From Flavobacterium humidisoli (lineage in GTDB: Bacteria > Bacteroidota > Bacteroidia > Flavobacteriales > Flavobacteriaceae): a stretch of DNA of 64,000 nucleotides. The notes under the pieces were generated by a model, which saw only the letters and a list, made by a program, of their open reading frames with translations, was not told where the DNA came from and made no database searches. A program made the position numbers and the translations under genes. The stretch is from contig NZ_CP096829.1 of NCBI RefSeq assembly GCF_023272795.1, positions 1,984,001 through 2,048,000 of the forward strand. Reading direction: 5' to 3'. Each line of letters begins with the position of its first letter. Position 1 is the first letter of the stretch. Positions 18,438 through 26,923 of this stretch are shown here, piece after piece.

Positions 18438-18971
18438 TTAGGCTTGTTTTACAAATTGTAATTCAATGTTTAAACGAACTTCTTCACCTACTAAAACACC
18501 ACCTGTTTCAAGAGCTGAGTTCCAGTTTAAACCCCAATCTTTACGATTGATTTTTCCTTCTATGCTTAAACCTACTTTTGTATTTCCCCAAGGGTCAGTC
18601 ATGATTCCGCTAAATTCAACTGGGAATTTTACTGTTTTAGAAACACCTTTAATGTCTAAATCTCCAGTTAATTCAAATTCACCATCATTAATTTTTTTGA
18701 AAGCAGAAGATTTAAAAGTTAATTTTGGATGATTCTCAGCGTCAAAGAAATCACCGCTTCTTAAATGTCCGTCACGATCTGCATTAGCAGTGTCGATTGA
18801 AGCGATATCGGCAGAAAAACTAAAATCTGCATTATCAAAACTTTCCCCTTCTGTGATTGCAGAAGCATCATAAGTTCCGAATTTTCCTGAAACATTTGTA
18901 AACATCATGTGTTTAACTTTAAAACCAATTTCTGAGTGAGTTGGGTCAATTGACCATTTTGTAGTTGCCAT
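18438..18971 (-). CDS. YceI-family protein
   Basis: 177 residues from the ATG at 18971 (MATTKWSIDPTHSEIGFKVKH). The frame extends to 19013, but that codon lies inside the promoter's -7 box (19011-19018), so the shorter start is correct. YceI motifs: VSGKFGTYDASAI, ADRDGHLRSGDFFDAENHPKLTFKS, GDLDIKGVSKTVKFPVEF, GKINRKDWGLNWN. YceI proteins form a lipocalin-like barrel that binds isoprenoid-type lipids. No signal peptide is visible, so this copy is probably cytoplasmic. It shares its operator and promoter layout with the pirin gene. Confidence 0.93.
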   Translation of the reverse strand: MATTKWSIDPTHSEIGFKVKHMMFTNVSGKFGTYDASAITEGESFDNADFSFSADIASIDTANADRDGHLRSGDFFDAENHPKLTFKSSAFKKINDGEFELTGDLDIKGVSKTVKFPVEFSGIMTDPWGNTKVGLSIEGKINRKDWGLNWNSALETGGVLVGEEVRLNIELQFVKQA

Positions 18972-19010
18972 AATTTTATTTTTTAAATAATTAATTTCAT
19001 TTTGATAGGA

Positions 19011-19056
19011 CAAAGTTACGGTGACAGTTGTCCTGGAGCACTTAACCTAGATTAAG
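19011..19056 (-). promoter_or_regulatory. Promoter and palindromic operator of the YceI gene
   Basis: On the minus strand, CTTAATCTAGGTTAAG (19056-19041, one mismatch from a perfect palindrome) is followed after exactly 22 nt by the -7 box TAACTTTG (19018-19011). No consensus TTG lies at -33, and the palindrome stands near that place, which suggests activator control. The same layout precedes the pirin gene. Confidence 0.72.
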
Positions 19057-19079
19057 AAATGAAAAATGTAAAGGTTTTT

Positions 19080-19204
19080 GCCACAGATTAGAAGGATTAA
19101 AAGAAATATTGCCACGAATTACACGAATTTCCACAAATTTCAATTCAATTTATTTCGAGCAGTTGGTGGCGAAAAAAATCAATTTAATCCTTCTAATCTG
19201 TGGC
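19080..19204. repeat. 22-bp perfect inverted repeat enclosing a CACGAATT-type repeat
   Basis: Arms at 19080-19101 (beginning GCCACAGATTAGAAGG) and 19183-19204 are exact reverse complements. The interior carries GCCACGAATTACACGAATT, a motif seen elsewhere in the window (about 18244, 25953, 45587, 46062). It lies between the YceI promoter and the ferredoxin-like gene stop, and may fold as a long hairpin in RNA. Confidence 0.85.
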
Positions 19205-19227
19205 TGGAAAAAACTAATGTTTAAAGC

Positions 19228-19458
19228 TTAGCTTTTGCTATTCATATAAAATGTCAACGCTCCCGACGGACATTTATTAACAGTAGAAATTATTTTCTCA
19301 GTTGTAGATTGTTCTGGAGTAATCCACGGTTTTTCTTTTGGACGAAAGACATCCGGATTGTTTTTTACGCAATTGGCAGAATGAACGCATTTTCCAGATT
19401 GCCATACAATCGTAACTTCTCCGTTTGTATATTCTTTAGTTAGGTTATTTGGATTCAT
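19228..19458 (-). CDS. Small (4Fe-4S)-binding protein, YjdI/Fer4_19-like
   Basis: 76 residues. Cysteines occur in GKCVHSANCVKN and NKCPSGAL, with the divergent-ferredoxin sequence around PDVFRPKEKPWI. The pattern fits the Fer4_19 (YjdI) family, predicted to hold one iron-sulfur cluster. Only three Cys plus other ligands are visible, so cluster type is uncertain. It lies between the YceI and pirin genes on the same strand and is preceded by the pirin terminator, so it has its own promoter. Confidence 0.8.
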   Translation of the reverse strand: MNPNNLTKEYTNGEVTIVWQSGKCVHSANCVKNNPDVFRPKEKPWITPEQSTTEKIISTVNKCPSGALTFYMNSKS

Positions 19459-19545
19459 GGTTTAAAATTTTACTGATGAATTTAATTTTAAAGTCAGAAC
19501 AGTTTTCGTATTTATAAAGTTAGTCTTTCTTTTTTAAAATCGAAC

Positions 19546-19592
19546 AAAAAAAGAAACGATAACAGTCTCATTTACAGATTTGTTATCGTTTC
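19546..19592 (-). terminator. Intrinsic terminator after the pirin gene
   Basis: Arms GAAACGATAAC/GTTATCGTTTC with an 18-nt loop, followed on the minus strand by a T-rich tract. It lies 32 nt beyond the pirin stop. Confidence 0.8.
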
Positions 19593-19623
19593 AAAGTACA
19601 GGTATTAATTGTTTTTGTTTGAA

Positions 19624-20340
19624 TTAATAATTCATCGGAATGTCCATTAATAAAAATTCAGCGTCTGTGTTTGCTTTAATGTTTAAAACATCAGTTCCTG
19701 AAATTCCAACCGCATCACGAGAATTTAATTCCTGACCGTTGATGGTTACATTTCCTTTTAAAACGAAAGCATAAACTCCGTTTCCTTCTTTTTTAATTTT
19801 ATATTCAGCAGTAACGTCAGCATCAAAGTTACCCATATTGAACCAAGCATCTTGGTGAATCCAAACACCTTCATCGTCTGGATTTGGAGATAAAACTTGA
19901 GATAATTTATTACGTCTGTCTTCAACATCCAAAGTAATCTGCTGATAACGTGGCGTCACGTTTCTTTTATTTGGAAACAACCAGATTTGCAATAATTTAG
20001 TTTGTTGATCAGCATTTGGGTTGAATTCGCTATGCTGAATTCCTGTTCCAGCACTCATTACCTGAATGTCTCCGTTTTTAATTACTTCAGTATTTCCCAT
20101 GCTGTCTTTGTGAGCCAAATCACCTTCAAGCGGAATTGTAATAATTTCCATATTATCGTGAGGATGCGTTCCAAAACCCATTCCGCCCGCAATTGTATCA
20201 TCGTTCAAAACACGAAGGGCTCCAAACTGAATTCTATCTGGATTGTACCAGCTTGCAAAACTAAAACTATGATAAGCGTTTAACCATCCATGATTTGCAT
20301 TTCCTCTTGTGTCTGCTTTGTGCAATATTATATTTTCCAT
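19624..20340 (-). CDS. Pirin-family protein
   Basis: 238 residues from the ATG at 20340 (MENIILHKADTRGN). The frame is open to 20400, but that would start upstream of the -7 box at 20370-20377 and lacks family similarity. Pirin motifs: SFASWYNPDRIQFGALRVLNDD, the metal-binding FGTHPHDNMEIITIPLEG, and MSAGTGIQHSEFNP. This is a bicupin with a metal site in the N-terminal barrel. Many bacterial pirins have quercetinase-like activity, but the substrate here is unknown. It shares operator design with the YceI gene 1.3 kb away. Confidence 0.93.
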   Translation of the reverse strand: MENIILHKADTRGNANHGWLNAYHSFSFASWYNPDRIQFGALRVLNDDTIAGGMGFGTHPHDNMEIITIPLEGDLAHKDSMGNTEVIKNGDIQVMSAGTGIQHSEFNPNADQQTKLLQIWLFPNKRNVTPRYQQITLDVEDRRNKLSQVLSPNPDDEGVWIHQDAWFNMGNFDADVTAEYKIKKEGNGVYAFVLKGNVTINGQELNSRDAVGISGTDVLNIKANTDAEFLLMDIPMNY

Positions 20341-20369
20341 GATTTTGTCTTTTATTGATTTTGATAGTA

Positions 20370-20415
20370 CAAAGATACCGCCAAGGTCAAGGAAAAGCAC
20401 TTAATCTAGATTAAG
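20370..20415 (-). promoter_or_regulatory. Promoter and palindromic operator of the pirin gene
   Basis: A perfect 16-bp palindrome CTTAATCTAGATTAAG at 20400-20415 is followed, on the minus strand, after exactly 22 nt by the -7 box TATCTTTG (20377-20370). The palindrome differs by one base from that of the YceI gene, and the next four bases (TGCT) are also shared. Confidence 0.75.
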
Positions 20416-20452
20416 AAAGGTTTTTTAAAGGTTCTGAGGTTCTAAAATGCTA

Positions 20453-20468
20453 TCCCGAAGCTTCGGGA
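20453..20468. repeat. 16-bp perfect palindrome
   Basis: TCCCGAAGCTTCGGGA, in the pirin/hypothetical intergenic region. It has no adjacent promoter box and is probably part of a repeat relic. Confidence 0.6.
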
Positions 20469-20507
20469 CAAAGGTTTTTCTGGAGCAGAAATTTGGTTTT
20501 CAAAAGA

Positions 20508-20581
20508 CCTGACGTCCCGCTATCCGTTCCAATCTTTTGTGGTGAACCCCACCACAAAAGGATTTCCACTTCTATCGGGGC
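20508..20581 (-). repeat. Dispersed hairpin repeat, copy 1
   Basis: Read on the minus strand: GATAGAAGTGGAAATC, then a 12-bp-arm hairpin (CTTTTGTGGTG/CACCACAAAAG), then ATTGGAACGGATAGCGGGAC. A second copy with conserved ends but a different central stem is at 33811-33897. Conserved flanks with a swapped stem suggest a structured RNA or mobile repeat family typical of flavobacterial intergenic DNA. Confidence 0.7.
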
Positions 20582-20633
20582 TAAATAAGAAGTTTTTGTT
20601 TTCAGAAGTAGAAAAGTAAAGTAACCATGCAGT

Positions 20634-20735
20634 TTGTCATCTCGACGAAGGAGAGATCACACAAGTGGCTCGACAAAGATTGACGATTATAGGATTGGAG
20701 TTTCTAGTGTGATCTCTCCTTCGTCGAGATGACAA
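20634..20735. repeat. REP-like palindromic element, intact copy
   Basis: 29-bp perfect inverted arms (20634-20662 beginning TTGTCATCTCGACGAAGG, and 20707-20735). The 44-nt loop contains CTCGACAAAGATTG. The same 14-nt loop core and similar arms occur in the copy interrupted by the IS110 element (28721-28732 plus 29930-30023). Confidence 0.9.
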
Positions 20736-20823
20736 GATTGTGAGAAGATATGTTTAGGTAATTATACTCAAAGTGAAATAAAACTTTGCGGCTTAGCTTC
20801 TTCGAGATTATTAAAAATTTCTA

Positions 20824-21183
20824 TTACTTAATCCTAATCAATTTCCCTTTCCCAACCACTTCATCAAGATAATTCGCAGCAGAACTTTTCTTATCATGCA
20901 TGTAAAATAGAATCGTATCTTTTGTAATCTGATCTTTTGGAATACTGATAATCAAATCAGTATTAATAAAATTATCTAATAATATTACATTGCCATAAGA
21001 AACTTTTCCTTTTGGTAAATACTTGTTATCAAAAGCAAAAATGCTATCCTTAAAAGTGATTTTATCTTTTTGGATATAGGAATTGTCATCTTCTATTAAA
21101 TAATTATAACGGCCAGTAAGTTTGTCCGTTTTCTGGCTGAAGTTAATAGAAAGTATCGTTATTAGTAAAGCAAAATATTTCAT
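20824..21183 (-). CDS. Hypothetical exported protein
   Basis: 119 residues with a short hydrophobic N-terminus (MKYFALLITILSINFS), probably a signal peptide. The mature part is beta-rich and polar (LTGRYNYLIEDDNSYIQKDKI, LPKGKVSYGNVILLDNF). I recognise no family. It begins 6 nt after the stop codon of the XRE/IrrE regulator gene on the same strand, so the two are probably co-transcribed. Confidence 0.65.
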   Translation of the reverse strand: MKYFALLITILSINFSQKTDKLTGRYNYLIEDDNSYIQKDKITFKDSIFAFDNKYLPKGKVSYGNVILLDNFINTDLIISIPKDQITKDTILFYMHDKKSSAANYLDEVVGKGKLIRIK

Positions 21184-21189
21184 GGCAAT

Positions 21190-22671
21190 CTAGCTGTATT
21201 GATTCATAAACTGCTGTACAACAGCATCTGTATTCTCGTGGCGTTTTTTTCTTTCTAAAACAATTGGCGGGGCAGCTCTTTCTAAACAATCTTGTACGGC
21301 ACAAGTTTCGCAAGTTACACCAACAATTCGTTTCACCAAAGGTTTTCCGTCTATGAATTTGAATTTCTTTTTCATTGTTGGATTAATCAAAATTCCAACA
21401 GAAATACTTCGAATGGTATCCTGTAAAAAAGGATCTTTTGTAGCCGATGAAAAAACCAAATATTCGTTTCCGCTATTCGCATAACTGGATATTTGCGCAT
21501 CAAAAAAATGCGATTTGTTTTGTTGGATCGCTTCGTCAATTGTTTTTACCGAAACCCACCTTCTGCAATAATGTTCGTTTGTTTCGTTGGCGTGCGGTTC
21601 CTGCTGATGTGTAATATGCAACTCTTTATTGATCTGGTAAAAATCAGAATCGATTTTATGTGATAATCTTAAAAAGAATAAGTTTTTCAGCTGAAAATCT
21701 TTTGGTAATAAATTGGTCAATCGCTGATAAAACGATTCAGGCGAAACTTCAAAGCTTTCAATTAATTGAACAAATTCTTCGGGTTTTGGATTTTCGTTTT
21801 CCAAAAAAGAATTGATTTTATCAACAACTAATTTTCTCGGCAATAATAAAGCGCCGGCAAAATAAGAAGCATAAAAATTATGCAAAACCTGATCGAAATT
21901 TTCAAACTTAATCCAGCTGAAAGTCAGTAATCGATCGGATATTTTTAGATAATTATAAGCTATTTCTTTAGCCAAAATAAAAGCTTTCTGCGGTGCATCT
22001 AATTCGGTCGAAAGTAATAAAGTTCTGCTTTTTGGAACATAAATCGAACGCAAATCGCCTAAAGCTTCTTGATCTATAAATGCTATTTCTTTGATGTTGT
22101 ATTCGTATTCTTCTTTTAGAATTGCTTCCAGTTCTTCAATGCTGATTTTAGAATCCAGATTGATCTGAAAAGACTTCGAAAATGCAATTACTTTTTCTTC
22201 TAAATCTTCAAAATAATTACTGTGGGCTTCCTGATACGAACGTAAAGCAGCCAAAAAGAAACTTTCTCGGCTTAAATTATAATGCTGTGCAATTTCAATG
22301 ATCGTACTAATAAAAGCATTGACTTTAGCTGGAGCGTTGGCAATTATATCAATTAAATCGGCTTCCTGAATTCCGAAAAGCTCAAGCGGAATTTCTTTTA
22401 GAATTCCTGATTTTAAAATTTCGCCAATAGGAGCGAGGTTATTATCGAGTTTTAGAGAAACCATTTGGTCATAAGTCACGTCCAAATGTTCGCAAAGCAG
22501 TAAAATTTTATCTGTTTTTGGATATTTTTTTCCCTTTTCAATCTCGTTTAAGTACGATTTTGAAAGATTGGTCAGTTTGGCCAAACCAAAAAGAGACAAG
22601 TTTTTTTGTGTACGAACTTGTTTCATTTTTAGCCCAAAAATCAGCTTTATATAGTCTTTTTCGATATCCAT
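21190..22671 (-). CDS. XRE-family regulator with IrrE-like domain (RamB/ScfR type)
   Basis: 493 residues. The N-terminal helix-turn-helix (about 15-70) reads RTQKNLSLFGLAKLTNLSKSYLNEIEKGKKYP. A central IrrE/M78-like domain follows, but the expected HExxH is replaced by KEIAY (FILAKEIAYNYL), so the peptidase site is probably dead. The C-terminus carries the DUF2083-type cysteine pattern CETCAVQDCLERAAPP. Actinobacterial relatives (RamB) control aceA/aceB. Here the gene is divergent from malate synthase and isocitrate lyase, with a 14-bp palindrome between, so control of the glyoxylate shunt is a strong inference. Confidence 0.85.
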   Translation of the reverse strand: MDIEKDYIKLIFGLKMKQVRTQKNLSLFGLAKLTNLSKSYLNEIEKGKKYPKTDKILLLCEHLDVTYDQMVSLKLDNNLAPIGEILKSGILKEIPLELFGIQEADLIDIIANAPAKVNAFISTIIEIAQHYNLSRESFFLAALRSYQEAHSNYFEDLEEKVIAFSKSFQINLDSKISIEELEAILKEEYEYNIKEIAFIDQEALGDLRSIYVPKSRTLLLSTELDAPQKAFILAKEIAYNYLKISDRLLTFSWIKFENFDQVLHNFYASYFAGALLLPRKLVVDKINSFLENENPKPEEFVQLIESFEVSPESFYQRLTNLLPKDFQLKNLFFLRLSHKIDSDFYQINKELHITHQQEPHANETNEHYCRRWVSVKTIDEAIQQNKSHFFDAQISSYANSGNEYLVFSSATKDPFLQDTIRSISVGILINPTMKKKFKFIDGKPLVKRIVGVTCETCAVQDCLERAAPPIVLERKKRHENTDAVVQQFMNQYS

Positions 22672-22725
22672 AATCCAAATGTAAGTAATCTAAAAATAAT
22701 CGCCAAAAAAATATTTTTTAAATTT

Positions 22726-22739
22726 AGCGAACGTTCGCT
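22726..22739. promoter_or_regulatory. Putative operator between the regulator gene and aceB
   Basis: A perfect palindrome AGCGAACGTTCGCT in the 198-bp divergent spacer. On the minus strand a -7-like TACATTTG lies about 40 nt downstream of it, near the regulator start. It is a candidate binding site for the XRE/IrrE-type regulator. Confidence 0.6.
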
Positions 22740-22869
22740 TGTTTTGTAAAAAACTTTTTTATAACATTGTATCGTTGAAACTTGTTAATTGTGAGTTAGT
22801 TATGGTTAAGTTGTTTTGATGGGAAAAAGAAGATTTGTTTAGTTAATTAAAAAATTAAAATCTGCAGCA

Positions 22870-24471
22870 ATGAAAAGCCAATTAGAGATTACCGAAACGG
22901 CGATGGAATTTTTAGCCGAAAAGAAGCTTCGTTATCCAAAAATATGGACAGAAGAAGCGATTGTTTTTATAACTGAATTGCATAGAAAATTCGAATCACA
23001 GCGAAAACTATTGCTTTTACAGCGTGAGCAGAAACAAGTCAATTTTGATCAGGGAATTATGCCTGTTTTTACTCCTGAAACAAAAAGCATCAGAGAAAGT
23101 AATTGGACAGCTGGAGAAATTCCTAAGGATTTACTGGATCGAAGAGTGGAAATTACTGGACCAGTTGATCGTAAAATGATCATCAATGCTTTGAATTCAG
23201 GTGCCAAAACATTTATGGCTGATTTTGAAGACAGCACTTCGCCAACTTGGCAAAACCTGATGGATGGGCAAGTGAATTTAATTGATGCAGTAAAAAAAAC
23301 AATAACGTTTACTGATTTGGTGAAACAGAAATCGTATCATTTAAATGAAAAAACAGCAACGTTAATTGTGCGTCCGAGAGGTTTGCATTTGTCAGAAAAG
23401 CATGTTTTAATTGAAGGAAAAGAAGTTTCGGGTTCTTTGATAGATTTTGGACTGTATGTTTTTCATAATCATAAACGCCTTTTGGAAAACAATTCTGGAC
23501 CCTATTTCTACATTCCGAAATTAGAACATTATCTGGAAGCACGTTGGTGGAATACTGTAATTGACTTTACTGAGGATTATTTGAAACTGAAAAGAGGAAC
23601 GATAAAAGTGACGGTTTTAATTGAAACCATAACAGCAAGTTTTCAGCTAGATGAAATTATTCACGAATTGAAAGAACATATCGTAGGCTTGAATTGCGGA
23701 CGCTGGGATTATATTTTCTCTTACATCAAAAAGTTTAGAAAAAATCCAAAATTCATTGTTCCAGATCGCGATCAGGTAAATATGACCTCACCTTTTATGA
23801 ATGCGTATTCCAATTTGGTTATTCAAAGATGTCATAAAAGAGGTATTCATGCCATTGGCGGAATGGCAGCACAGATTCCGATTCGAAACAATGAAGAAGC
23901 CAATGCAGTTGCTTTTGCAAAAGTAAAAACCGATAAAGAGCGTGAAGTTCGAAACGGTCACGACGGAACCTGGGTAGCACATCCAGATTTGGTTAAGGTT
24001 GCAAAAGAAGTTTTTGATAAAGGAATGCCGACTCCAAATCAGATTCATATTAAAAGAGAACATCGAAAAATTACAGAAGCCGATTTGATTGAACCGCCAA
24101 TTGGAATCATTACTGAAAATGGCATTCGAAAAAATATCAATGTTGGAGTTTTGTATTTAGCTTCATGGCTGAATGGACAAGGCGCTGCAGCATTGCATAA
24201 TTTGATGGAAGACGCAGCAACGGCCGAAATTTCGAGATCGCAATTGTGGCAATGGCTTCAAAATAAAGTGCTTTTGGATAATGGACGAAAATTAGATTTG
24301 TCTTATTATCATGAATTGGCTTTAGATGAATTCAGAAAAATCAAAGAGGAATTAGGCGAAGAAAATCATGAAAAACAACAATTTCCATTGGCTGAAAAAG
24401 TATTGGAAAGATTAGTTGTAAATCCAGATTTCGTTGATTTTTTGACGATTCCGTGTTACAAATATTTATAA
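22870..24471 (+). CDS. aceB: Malate synthase A
   Basis: 533 residues, the normal length for malate synthase A. Motifs: ITGPVDRKMIINALNSGAK, MADFEDSTSPTW, LIVRPRGLHL, VTVLIETITASFQ, GLNCGRWDYIFSYIKK, and GGMAAQIPIRN. It condenses glyoxylate with acetyl-CoA to malate. aceA follows 191 bp downstream, giving the complete glyoxylate shunt. The spacer contains GCAGATTT-type intergenic repeats but no clear terminator. Confidence 0.97.
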   Translation: MKSQLEITETAMEFLAEKKLRYPKIWTEEAIVFITELHRKFESQRKLLLLQREQKQVNFDQGIMPVFTPETKSIRESNWTAGEIPKDLLDRRVEITGPVDRKMIINALNSGAKTFMADFEDSTSPTWQNLMDGQVNLIDAVKKTITFTDLVKQKSYHLNEKTATLIVRPRGLHLSEKHVLIEGKEVSGSLIDFGLYVFHNHKRLLENNSGPYFYIPKLEHYLEARWWNTVIDFTEDYLKLKRGTIKVTVLIETITASFQLDEIIHELKEHIVGLNCGRWDYIFSYIKKFRKNPKFIVPDRDQVNMTSPFMNAYSNLVIQRCHKRGIHAIGGMAAQIPIRNNEEANAVAFAKVKTDKEREVRNGHDGTWVAHPDLVKVAKEVFDKGMPTPNQIHIKREHRKITEADLIEPPIGIITENGIRKNINVGVLYLASWLNGQGAAALHNLMEDAATAEISRSQLWQWLQNKVLLDNGRKLDLSYYHELALDEFRKIKEELGEENHEKQQFPLAEKVLERLVVNPDFVDFLTIPCYKYL

Positions 24472-24662
24472 AAAAAATCTGCTGAATTTGCGAGATCTGC
24501 GGGCGAATAATTTTCTCACGCAGATTTGGCAGATCAGGCAGATCGAATGTGAATGAAAAGATCTGCGCAGATCTTCCGAATACTATTTATTTAAGTCCAG
24601 TTAAAACTGATAACTGAGACTGAAAACTATAAACTTTACTAACCACTTTAACTATACTATTT

Positions 24663-25943
24663 ATGAAAACAACAGAAGACAGAATTCAGGAATTGATTAA
24701 CGATTGGATAACGAACCCAAGATGGAAAGGTGTTGAACGTCCTTACACTGCGAGTGAAGTAGTTACGCTTCAGGGTTCGTATAAAATTGAGTATTCTATT
24801 GCGAAAATGGGTGCAGAGAAATTATGGAGAAAGTTAAAAAGTCAGGATTATGTTGCGGGTTTAGGCGCTTTGACTGGGAATCAGGCGATTCAGGAAGTCG
24901 ATGCGGGTTTAGAAGCGATTTATTTAAGCGGATGGCAGGTTGCTGCTGATGCAAACCTGGCGGGAGAAATGTATCCAGACCAATCGCTTTATCCAGTAAA
25001 CAGCGTTCCGATGGTGGTAAAAAAAATCAACAATGCGTTGTTGCGTGCTGATCAGATTCAGATTGTAAATAATATTGAAGATAAAAAAGATTATTTAGTT
25101 CCGATTGTAGCTGATGCCGAAGCGGGTTTTGGTGGAAACTTAAATGCTTTCGAATTAATGAAATCTATGATTGAAGCAGGAGCTTCAGGAGTTCATTTTG
25201 AAGATCAGCTGAGTTCTGCTAAAAAGTGTGGACACTTAGGCGGAAAGGTTTTGGTTCCAACGCAGGAAGCAATCAATAAATTAATTGCAGCCCGTTTGGC
25301 TTCAGATGTTATGGGCGTTTCAACTTTAATTGTGGCAAGAACAGATGCTGATGCGGCAAATTTATTAACAAGCGATGCCGACCCAAGAGACAGAAAGTTT
25401 TTAACGGGTGAAAAAACGGCTGAAGGTTTCTTCTATGTAAAAAACGGGATCGATCAGGGAATTGCAAGAGGTTTGAGCTACGCACCTTATGCCGATTTAA
25501 TCTGGATGGAAACCAGTAATCCAGATTTGGAGTATGCGAGAAAGTTTGCAAAAGCAATGAAAAAAGAATTTCCAGATAAAATGCTGGCTTACAATTGTTC
25601 GCCGTCTTTCAATTGGGCAGCAAAATTATCAGTAGCCGAAATGGAAACATTCAGAGAAGATTTGGCAGCAATGGGATATAGTTTCCAGTTCATCACTTTG
25701 GCAGGATTCCATGCTTTAAATACAAGTATGTTCGAATTGTCTAAAGCGTATAAAGAGCGTGGAATGGCAGGATATTCTGAGTTACAAGAACGTGAATTTG
25801 CTTTGCAAAAAAACGGATTCAGAGCTGTAAAACATCAAGCTTTTGTGGGAACTTCTTATTTTGATGCCGTACAAAATACGGTAATGTTAGGAAAATCAGC
25901 AATAACCGCAATGAAACATTCTACAGAGGTTGAGCAATTTTAA
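24663..25943 (+). CDS. aceA: Isocitrate lyase
   Basis: 426 residues, matching the short bacterial form. Motifs: [54 protein letters not shown], and the catalytic signature KKCGH (about residues 187-191, in [11 protein letters not shown]). It splits isocitrate to glyoxylate and succinate, feeding AceB. A long inverted repeat just after the stop can terminate transcription. Confidence 0.97.
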   Translation: MKTTEDRIQELINDWITNPRWKGVERPYTASEVVTLQGSYKIEYSIAKMGAEKLWRKLKSQDYVAGLGALTGNQAIQEVDAGLEAIYLSGWQVAADANLAGEMYPDQSLYPVNSVPMVVKKINNALLRADQIQIVNNIEDKKDYLVPIVADAEAGFGGNLNAFELMKSMIEAGASGVHFEDQLSSAKKCGHLGGKVLVPTQEAINKLIAARLASDVMGVSTLIVARTDADAANLLTSDADPRDRKFLTGEKTAEGFFYVKNGIDQGIARGLSYAPYADLIWMETSNPDLEYARKFAKAMKKEFPDKMLAYNCSPSFNWAAKLSVAEMETFREDLAAMGYSFQFITLAGFHALNTSMFELSKAYKERGMAGYSELQEREFALQKNGFRAVKHQAFVGTSYFDAVQNTVMLGKSAITAMKHSTEVEQF

Positions 25944-25946
25944 TTT

Positions 25947-26022
25947 TTTTTCCGCCACGAATTCACGAATTATCTTTTAATAATCTTTGAGAATAAAAAT
26001 TTGTGAATTCGTGGCGGAAAAA
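25947..26022. terminator. Bidirectional terminator between aceA and the crp-like gene
   Basis: Arms at 25947-25971 (TTTTTCCGCCACGAATTCAC...) and 25998-26022 are reverse complements at 24 of 25 positions. The hairpin lies between convergent genes. The arm carries the GCCACGAATT motif found in other intergenic repeats of the window. Confidence 0.82.
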
Positions 26023-26024
26023 TT

Positions 26025-26600
26025 TTATTTTTTCAAAAGTCTCGCTTTCATTTTGCTGAAAAATTCAGGAGTGACTCCAATAAAAGAAGCGATTTGTTTT
26101 TGAGGAACTTTGTGTACCAATGTTCCGTATTTTTTTGTGAATTTTTCAAAACGCTCTTCTGCCGGTAAGCTCAAATTGTCCATTAATCGCTGTTGATTAG
26201 CAACTAATGAATTCTCAATTAAAATTCTGAAAAAACGTTCCAGTTTCGGAATTTCAAGATACAATTGTTCTTGATTTTCTTTAGATAAAGAGACCACTTC
26301 TGCTTCTTCCAGAACTTCAATAAAAAGCTGACCTGGTTTCTGAGAAAAAAAGCTGTACATATCGCTCATCCACCAGCCTTCGCAGGCAAATGATAAAACA
26401 TGTTCAACAATATTATCGTTGATATTGAAACTTCTTAAAATTCCAGAGTTTACAAAATACGAATGTTTGCAGACTTCTCCGGCGTTTAATAAAAGCGTTT
26501 TGGCTTTATAAGTGTTCGTTTCTAGTTTAGATAAAAAAAGCGCCTGTTCTTCTGGTGTCAGAGAAACGTGTTTGGCAATGTTTTCGAGAATTAATGCCAT
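26025..26600 (-). CDS. Crp/Fnr-family transcriptional regulator
   Basis: 191 residues. The N-terminal cyclic-nucleotide-binding-like beta-barrel (about 10-120) contains LLLNAGEVCKHSYFVNSGILRSF and SDMYSFFSQKPG. The C-terminal HTH reads VPQKQIASFIGVTPEFFSKMKARL. It resembles the Bacteroidetes Crp-like regulators that lack the strict cAMP pocket. It shares one base with the DUF6370 gene upstream (26600), so purT-DUF6370-crp is an operon. Confidence 0.9.
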   Translation of the reverse strand: MALILENIAKHVSLTPEEQALFLSKLETNTYKAKTLLLNAGEVCKHSYFVNSGILRSFNINDNIVEHVLSFACEGWWMSDMYSFFSQKPGQLFIEVLEEAEVVSLSKENQEQLYLEIPKLERFFRILIENSLVANQQRLMDNLSLPAEERFEKFTKKYGTLVHKVPQKQIASFIGVTPEFFSKMKARLLKK

Positions 26601-26920
26601 TATTTTTTATCGTCGATTAAAGTAAATGAAGTTGCTTTAAATCTGTCTCCTTTGATTTCTCCTGTAACCAATGCTTTACTGATCGCATTGCAAAAACCTT
26701 TTTCGGCGTGAGCATCTCCGTGATCGTGAATCGTAGTTCCGTCAACGAAATAGCTCTTTCCGTCAATGCGAACGGCTAAATCACAGCTTTTACCTTTCAT
26801 TCCGAATTGGCATTCTCCACATGAAGCTTCAACGATTGTTGGTTTGTCAAATTTCTTTTTGTCTTGCGCTTGTGCTGAAATTCCAATAAATAGGAAAATC
26901 ATAAATATAAGTTTTTTCAT
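26600..26920 (-). CDS. DUF6370-like exported protein
   Basis: 106 residues with a signal peptide (MKKLIFMIFLFIGISAQAQ). The mature part has a cysteine-rich stretch, VEASCGECQFGMKGKSCDLAVRIDGK, then YFVDGTTIHDHGDAHAEKGFC. The pattern matches small periplasmic DUF6370-type proteins of unknown role, perhaps metal binding given the Cys and His residues. It starts 4 nt after purT ends and overlaps the crp-like start by one base. Confidence 0.72.
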   Translation of the reverse strand: MKKLIFMIFLFIGISAQAQDKKKFDKPTIVEASCGECQFGMKGKSCDLAVRIDGKSYFVDGTTIHDHGDAHAEKGFCNAISKALVTGEIKGDRFKATSFTLIDDKK

Positions 26921-26923
26921 TTT

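Noticed and set aside
20341..20400. Longer pirin start at 20400
   Set aside because: It would begin upstream of the -7 box at 20370-20377 and inside the operator.
20634..20735. Second potential target of the IS110 element
   Set aside because: Its arm reads TCATCTCGACGAAGGAG and lacks the TTCGAGGAACGA match to the target guides.
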